From Bugulina stolonifera (taxonomy: Eukaryota; Bryozoa; Gymnolaemata; Cheilostomatida; Bugulidae): a stretch of 64,000 nucleotides of DNA. The stretch is taken from positions 5,065,501-5,129,500 of the forward strand of contig OW285192.1 of assembly GCA_935421135.1 (NCBI GenBank), given 5' to 3'. Below, one piece after another: positions 62,401 through 64,000 of this stretch. The notes under the pieces are model-generated. The model worked only from the letters and a program-made list of their open reading frames with translations, had not been told where the DNA came from and ran no database searches. Positions within the stretch are counted from its first letter, which is position 1. Every line of letters begins with the position of its first letter. Position numbers and translations under genes: made by a program.

Positions 62401-64000
62401 CCTCTTCTACATATTAGCCTGGGTGCATAGTCTTCAAAACCTTTGACTCCACATGCACTAGTTCACAGTCTATCCTATACGAGCGAAATATACAGTGTAG
62501 ATGTATATGTACATGTCCATGCATATACATGTCGCTGTAGCTCTAGCAACAATATATGTTACGTTATGCTATACTCTATGAGTATCTACATGTACTTCAA
62601 TGACCATAGAATTGCTATTTTCACTGGGAAAAGCCAAAACTAGATAATAAGGAGTGTATTTCCTAGTGATTGACCATAACTCTAAGTTGTCCTCTCTCAA
62701 TTGATTTTGAGAGGGGACAACATGAAAGTTGAAGGAAATGTTGCAGTGCCGAAAATTTAAAATTGTGCAAGTTCAAAAATTTGACGAGTTCATGACTCAA
62801 GAGATTTATGCCAATAAGGTAATCAAATAGCAATTGTATGAATTAATATAATATTAATTAAAATTTCATTATGAAGTACATGTGATTGTTAATTACTAAT
62901 ATCATCAACAACTGCTAGCAATACTAAATGTAAGTTACTAAAGATAAAATGTGCATTAATGTATTATTTACAAAAAAAATTGAGAATTAACCAAAACACA
63001 GAATAAAAACTGAAAACTTTGTTTATGTTTTTACTCCCAACAATTGTCTAAAATTGATATGAAACCTTTTACAAATGGAGCTGGTTATACATACCGTAAA
63101 GGTGAATTCACAACCTTTGAATGGATCAGTGCGTGTTTTAGTATATAGAATGATTGGCTTTGGAGATTCGTACTGGCTATAATCGTACTCGCAGTGGTAT
63201 ATCGTAACCTTTGGCGGACCTCCATGTTCATTTGATCCTGTAGCATGAAACACCTTAGTAATGACAGCAGTTATGGTTGTACTAATTATATAATTATTAT
63301 ACTATATTATATGAGTACTATAATTTTATCCATTGTATATACATCATAGTGCACTACATGATGTTGTATTGCTGTGACTTGTGTCGTCACACTCTGTATA
63401 AATATTCCCATTTCACTGCACTACACTCATTGCATTATTATACCTTGATTTCTCAGTTGTGCAACTTGCATTTGGTATGGTATAGATTTTGGTATGTTCG
63501 TATAATTTTACAGTTTAAACTCTGATGTCTTGGCAATTACACTGATGTATTATGCCAGTTATTTCTGAAATCACCTACTGTACTTGTACACTGTATATAT
63601 TTATGACTTTTCATACATTCATGATCCGACTCCTTTTTGGACCGATTGTAGCTCAGACCCCTTTTGTCTAACACCAACACAACACCGCAATTACATAGAT
63701 ATGCAACCTCATTCTCAACAAAAGTTTTAGGATGTAAGGCTACACAAACTACAATGTAGATAGACAACCATGGTAGCAGTAGTAAACCCTGTCCTCTACT
63801 GGAAATAGCTGCGGAGCTCTTATGTACCGATAATGACTGTATGTCTATTATATAGAGATCTGCACAGACATACTATTATACTACTCATGTGTACATAAGG
63901 TTACATTACTTGCACAATGGTCGGAACGAACTGTCTCATTCTCATCGTTGTTAGTCACCACTGTCACACGTTGAGGCACAAAAGGCACTTGGTCCTCCTG
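24626..64000 (-). CDS. Large mosaic type I receptor (CTLD/TSP1/sushi), 30 exons in window, 5' end missing
   Basis: Exons in transcription order: 64000-63910 (partial), 63237-63095, 61985-61808, 61216-61112, 59056-58856, 58320-58268, 57876-57717, 55173-55009, 53578-53465, 53040-52894, 52293-52094, 51947-51836, 50830-50723, 50465-50289, 42895-42749, 42583-42422, 42084-41881, 40710-40498, 40135-39941, 39308-39120, 38525-38449, 38047-37916, 36404-36299, 36085-35970, 33953-33805, 27137-27010, 26916-26723, 26477-26363, 26137-26048, 25827-24626. Phases agree at every junction, giving about 1,790 residues in the window. The product should be a cell-surface adhesion or recognition receptor: Cys-rich, TSP1, CTLD, TSP1, two sushi, CTLD, TSP1, six sushi, membrane-proximal domain, one helix, long tail. 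I do not recognise it as a named gene. The signal peptide is presumably beyond the right edge. Introns are full of transposons. The exon chain is strong; the function is inferred. Confidence 0.88.
26723..26916 (-). other. Transmembrane helix exon of the receptor
   Basis: This exon encodes VPLVLSIAPFLITLAIGLTV (about residues 1268-1288 of the partial product), a hydrophobic helix followed at once by the stop-transfer cluster RRRYPR. This gives a type I orientation, with the sushi/CTLD modules outside and the basic tail inside. The exon ends at GGNYTF in phase 0. Confidence 0.88.
28750..29563 (-). mobile_element. Solo LTR, Gypsy-related, minus orientation
   Basis: Bounded by TGTAATGG at the left and CCATTACA at the right, with ATAT directly duplicated outside (28746-28749 and 29564-29567). 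The interior matches, in reverse complement, the R/U5-like half of the LTRs of the element at 43484-49850, including the TATAAAGG and AATAAA region and the GATGGCCGCC motif. No internal retrotransposon sequence is attached. It lies in the receptor intron between exons 33805-33953 and 27010-27137. Confidence 0.85.
31224..32080 (+). mobile_element. Solo LTR of a second related subfamily, plus orientation
   Basis: Starts TGTGATGG and ends ACATTGCA, flanked by ATAT on both sides (31220-31223, 32081-32084). It has a TATAAAAG near 31600, an AATAAA near 31649 and the repeated CCGACC/GGCCGA words of the other LTRs, but much of its sequence differs. It stands tail to tail with the inverted copy at 32111-32829. 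Confidence 0.75.
32111..32829 (-). mobile_element. Solo LTR of the same subfamily as 31224-32080, inverted, outer end damaged
   Basis: The left end reads TGTAATGTTTTAG, the reverse complement of an LTR 3' end. The interior matches the neighbouring LTR in reverse: the GCACTTCCCACACC region, the polyadenylation region near 32400 and GGCCATGATT. The right boundary is uncertain because the poly-T end of a LINE follows directly, and no matching target duplication was found there. Confidence 0.6.
32830..33800 (-). pseudogene. 5'-truncated non-LTR retrotransposon (LINE) with reverse-transcriptase C-terminus
   Basis: On the minus strand, from about 33797 to 33035, the translation contains TNLICDNQ, WCIANKLIINFSKT, IKFLGITLDKHCNFEKHI, SFINPHLICGIEFWG and SQKKALRIISSMPPNSH, the post-palm and thumb region of Jockey/CR1-type reverse transcriptases. 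The copy begins just after the expected catalytic DD motif, so the endonuclease and most of the polymerase are gone. A frame change occurs near 33680. A 3' UTR and a poly-A tail (poly-T at about 32830-32840 on the plus strand) mark the 3' end. It lies immediately downstream of the receptor exon 33805-33953. Confidence 0.85.
34156..34975 (+). mobile_element. Solo LTR, Gypsy-related, plus orientation
   Basis: Starts TGTAATGG and ends CCATCACA. The flanks are CTAT at the left and ATAT at the right, a 4-bp duplication with one mismatch. It carries the conserved block GCCGCCATATTGTTGCGCAA, then ACTATATAAAGGGCA and an AATAAAGACAC. The first part matches the U3 of the LTR at 53708-54492. Confidence 0.78.
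35029..35703 (+). mobile_element. Solo LTR, Gypsy-related, plus orientation, with 3' deletion
   Basis: Starts TGTAGCGG and ends GCATTACA, flanked by GTAT on both sides (35025-35028, 35704-35707). The conserved GGCCGCCATCTTGTTGTGCAA block is present. The segment near the 3' end that in other copies contains the repeated GGACGAC words is missing. Its U3 resembles that of the minus-strand copy at 40938-41653. Confidence 0.78.
36896..37120. mobile_element. Possible short MITE with AAGCGCCGGA inverted termini
   Basis: AAGCGCCGGA near 36897 and its inverse TCCGGCGCTT near 37113 bound about 225 bp in a receptor intron. No unambiguous target-site duplication could be read, so the family is not assigned. 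Confidence 0.4.
38674..39056. repeat. Direct repeat of about 83 bp, copies exactly 300 bp apart
   Basis: Segments 38674-38757 and 38974-39056 are near-identical: AGGTGTTCTCCCAGGCAT, then GCTGCACTGATGAGGTG, then TGTATGCAGA. Both lie in the intron between sushi exons 39120-39308 and 38449-38525. No terminal structure was identified. Confidence 0.75.
40938..41653 (-). mobile_element. Solo LTR, Gypsy-related, minus orientation
   Basis: Left end TGTAACGG, right end CCACTACA, flanked by ATAT on both sides (40934-40937, 41654-41657). In reverse complement it matches the conserved LTR half, including an AATAAA equivalent near 41235, a degraded TATA region near 41290 and a degraded form of the CCATCTTGTTG block near 41360. 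Confidence 0.8.
41740..41805. repeat. Simple C/T/G-rich repeat (CCTG-like)
   Basis: Successive GCCTGCCTG and CCGCC words make a short GC-rich microsatellite in the intron next to the sushi exon 41881-42084. Confidence 0.6.
42749..42895 (-). other. TSP1 repeat exon 3 of the receptor
   Basis: A single phase 1-1 exon encodes a thrombospondin type 1 module: NWSLWSEWSACD carries the stacked Trp pattern, KRRQRTRQC the Arg layers, and CAPDCTGSF and CCDDPG the terminal cysteines. It joins the second C-type lectin domain to the sushi array. Confidence 0.85.
43484..44146 (+). repeat. 5' LTR of the Gypsy element
   Basis: TGTGATGG to CCATTACA. It contains the block GGCGGCCATCTTGTTGCGCA (about 43740), a TATA box in ACTATATAAAGG (about 43820) and AATAAA at about 43873-43878. 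These would act as retroelement promoter and polyadenylation signal. Confidence 0.93.
44147..44165 (+). promoter_or_regulatory. Primer-binding site region
   Basis: Directly after the 5' LTR, following one or two T residues, TGGTGGCAGCGGTGGG begins with TGG, as expected for complementarity to the CCA end of a tRNA primer. I did not identify which tRNA. Confidence 0.65.
44468..49174 (+). pseudogene. Gypsy gag-pol reading frame with three in-frame stops
   Basis: One frame runs from an ATG at 44468 (context CACCATGA) to a TAG at 49172-49174, broken by TGA at 46454-46456, TGA at 47057-47059 and TAG at 47387-47389, with no frameshift. Order: a Gag-like N-terminal region without a visible CCHC knuckle; protease with LVDTGSS (from about 45221); reverse transcriptase with YLDD at 46559-46570; RNase H with FDTDAS (about 46998); integrase with an HHCC zinc-binding region (about 47700-47820), DDE residues (about 47894, 48073 and 48184) and a C-terminal GPY motif (about 48590). 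The stops lie within RT, within RNase H and between RNase H and integrase. Gag and Pol share one frame. The coding sequence is much more GC-rich than the host introns. This copy should not make full-length Pol unless the stops are read through. Confidence 0.93.
49175..49187 (+). promoter_or_regulatory. Polypurine tract of the Gypsy element
   Basis: GTGAGGGGGCTA directly precedes the 3' LTR at 49188. A purine-rich run in this position primes plus-strand synthesis in LTR elements. Confidence 0.6.
49188..49850 (+). repeat. 3' LTR of the Gypsy element
   Basis: Same length as the 5' LTR and about 98.8% identical by eye. It is followed by the ATAC target duplication and then the remainder of the interrupted hAT-like element. 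Confidence 0.93.
50289..51947 (-). other. Second C-type lectin-like domain of the receptor (3 exons)
   Basis: Exons 51836-51947, 50723-50830 and 50289-50465 encode a CTLD: CFAHFLIPESAEDANSQC, then EENTFIRQYI and LWTSG, then RWASGKSMNFTDWHGG and CEDKKHYLC. The fold-defining cysteines and the WTSG core are present. The EPN/QPD and WND motifs of calcium-dependent sugar binding are not seen, so ligand binding may be protein-directed or calcium-independent. Confidence 0.85.
51440..51715. repeat. Diverged repeated segment in a receptor intron
   Basis: Two related blocks (about 51450-51535 and 51635-51710) share TCGTAGCACCA or TCCTAGCACCA, then AGCCGAGAT, CGGCAGCA or TGGCAGCA, and AACATAT. The region is GC-rich relative to its surroundings and may be part of a SINE or LTR fragment, but no ends were identified. 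Confidence 0.4.
52094..53578 (-). other. Two sushi-type modules between TSP1 and the second CTLD
   Basis: Exons 53465-53578 and 52894-53040 together give one module (LPCCSHSFIPDSVDV, then NLGRQTFRCKEGFRN, then LNCPVG). Exon 52094-52293 gives a second (CPFPSLPPVYQ, LARCIPGYRMEQED, CTANDTWIPD, ECQP). For exon 53465-53578 I chose the strong donor GTGAGT at 53463-53464: it is the only one that keeps phase with the next exon. A downstream GTAACA donor would break the frame. Confidence 0.8.
52346..52640. repeat. Minisatellite, about 22-24-bp unit
   Basis: About a dozen copies of CCTCATACAGAACACTACAC and the variant CCTCATACATCCACTACACT alternate within the receptor intron between exons 52894-53040 and 52094-52293. 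Confidence 0.9.
53708..54492 (+). mobile_element. Solo LTR, Gypsy-related, plus orientation
   Basis: Perfect inverted termini TGTAATGG and CCATTACA, flanked by ATAT on both sides (53704-53707, 54493-54496). The 3' two thirds are almost the same as the LTRs at 43484 and 49188. The first 220 bp differ and resemble the solo LTRs at 28750 and 34156. The TATAAAGG, AATAAA and GGCCATCTTGTTGCGCAAC motifs are intact. Confidence 0.9.
55009..55173 (-). other. TSP1-like exon 2 of the receptor
   Basis: LSWADWAVFPCDHRTN followed by SRRRRCDAKSSSC and NPKAC shows the Trp-x2-Trp, Arg-rich and Cys pattern of a thrombospondin type 1 module in a degenerate form. It is a phase 1-1 exon directly after the first C-type lectin domain. 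Confidence 0.72.
55668..57089. mobile_element. hAT-like non-autonomous element (1,422 bp) inside the minisatellite
   Basis: Begins CAGGGGC and ends GCCCCTG, with flanking octamers CTACCAGT and CTACTAGT (one mismatch). Near both ends there are GC-rich stretches, including a perfect hairpin region GTCCGGGGCACTGCCCCGGAC near 57020. No transposase was found. It contains a second nested element at 55980-56269. Confidence 0.7.
55980..56269. mobile_element. Nested hAT-like MITE (290 bp)
   Basis: Perfect inverted termini CAGGGCTGTAACAAC and GTTGTTACAGCCCTG, with a perfect 8-bp duplication CACTAATT on both sides (55972-55979, 56270-56277). It sits entirely inside the larger element 55668-57089. Confidence 0.88.
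57717..59056 (-). other. First C-type lectin-like domain of the receptor (3 exons)
   Basis: Exons 58856-59056, 58268-58320 and 57717-57876 encode RCSCYTWGSKNTNMEF, AANFSCYLNGGGHPVSLES, AEEASTLRSLL, LPIWTSG, GWFTHAET and finally GDEYGVICEKP. The cysteine and Trp framework fits a CTLD. No EPN or WND sugar-binding motif is visible. The acceptor at 59057-59058 was chosen over one 6 bp downstream because only it keeps phase with the upstream TSP1 exon. Confidence 0.78.
59483..60358. mobile_element. hAT-like non-autonomous element (876 bp)
   Basis: Starts CAGGGCTGTAGCGCCCTA and ends in the inverse of CAGTGCCGTAGTACCCTA, with a perfect 8-bp duplication TTAGTGAG (59475-59482, 60359-60366). Both ends are GC-rich and the interior AT-rich. 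It lies in a receptor intron and has no transposase ORF. Confidence 0.87.
61112..61216 (-). other. TSP1-like exon 1 of the receptor
   Basis: PSWTDWNLKPTTDISRRTC followed by GGTVDEC resembles a short thrombospondin type 1 module with the Trp-x2-Trp and Arg-Arg-x-Cys features. It is a phase 1-1 exon preceding the first C-type lectin domain. Confidence 0.65.
61308..61495. mobile_element. Tc1/mariner-pogo (Tigger-like) MITE, 188 bp
   Basis: Ends CAATGGAACTTGCGTAATTC and, inverted, CAGTGAAACTTGCTTAATTC form terminal repeats of about 20 bp, flanked by TA on both sides. The termini resemble pogo/Tigger ends. No ORF. Confidence 0.75.
61808..64000 (-). other. N-terminal Cys-containing region of the receptor (exons 1-3 of the window)
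   Basis: Exons 63910-64000 (partial), 63095-63237 and 61808-61985 encode QEDQVPFVPQRVTVV, PPKVTIYHCEYDYSQY, DPFKGCEFTFT, then TTGCCSPYTNRKWAELKC and ASNYCP. A CC pair followed by a sushi-like spacing recalls the module at 53465-53040, so this may be an equivalent unit of a larger repeated arrangement. No domain name is assigned. More exons must lie beyond 64000. Confidence 0.7.

Larger units (their letters stand above)
59057..63094. other. Remaining non-coding parts of the receptor 5' introns
   Basis: Outside the hAT-like element at 59483-60358, the MITE at 61308-61495 and the exons, these introns are AT-rich and rich in TACATGTA words. The part at 62085-62370 is GC-richer with CCGACCTAGGCC-type words like those of the LTRs here and may be an old LTR fragment. 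No ends were found. Confidence 0.5.

Noticed and set aside
61993..62446. Possible gene or LTR at 62.0-62.4 kb
   Set aside because: Composition is LTR-like but no termini, target duplication or coding domain could be identified.

Overview
This window is eukaryotic and almost certainly metazoan. Coding sequence is cut into many short exons with GT-AG introns, the intergenic and intronic DNA is AT-rich and crowded with transposons, and the encoded domains (sushi, TSP1, C-type lectin, MIT, AN1, R3H) are animal-type. Dense introns plus a large mosaic receptor would suit a sponge or another early-branching animal. That placement is an inference, not something the sequence proves.

Three host genes are supported. 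(1) Plus strand, 1914-14050: an IGHMBP2/SMUBP-2 orthologue, an SF1 helicase with R3H and AN1 domains, in 20 phase-consistent coding exons (about 1,080 residues). (2) Plus strand, 16532-19504: a MITD1 orthologue in 5 exons (244 residues), complete. (3) Minus strand, from beyond the right edge down to 24626: one very large type I membrane receptor. I assembled 30 exons whose phases agree at every junction (about 1,790 residues in the window, N-terminus missing). Its order is a Cys-rich region, TSP1, C-type lectin-like domain, TSP1, two sushi domains, a second C-type lectin-like domain, TSP1, six sushi domains, a membrane-proximal region ending in a fibronectin-III/receptor-phosphatase-like segment, one transmembrane helix and a basic Ser/Thr-rich tail of about 500 residues without a catalytic domain. 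Genes 2 and 3 converge across about 5.1 kb of mostly non-coding DNA.

The introns of gene 3 are a transposon graveyard. They hold one nearly intact Ty3/Gypsy element (43484-49850, 663-bp LTRs differing at about 8 positions by eye, ORF interrupted by three in-frame stops) and seven solo or near-solo LTRs of related subfamilies. Six LTR insertions have matching 4-bp target duplications (one of them with a mismatch) and the full element a seventh, nearly all fitting RTAY. A 5'-truncated LINE ends a few bases from a receptor splice donor. Several non-autonomous hAT-like elements carry 8-bp duplications; one was interrupted by the Gypsy element and another is nested in a hAT-like element that itself sits in a minisatellite.

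Genes 1 and 2 encode housekeeping functions (RNA/DNA helicase; ESCRT-linked abscission factor) and show no functional link to the receptor. The most novel items are the receptor architecture, the extra zinc finger and in-phase repeat/splice-site array in the IGHMBP2 orthologue, and the target preference and nesting of the transposons.
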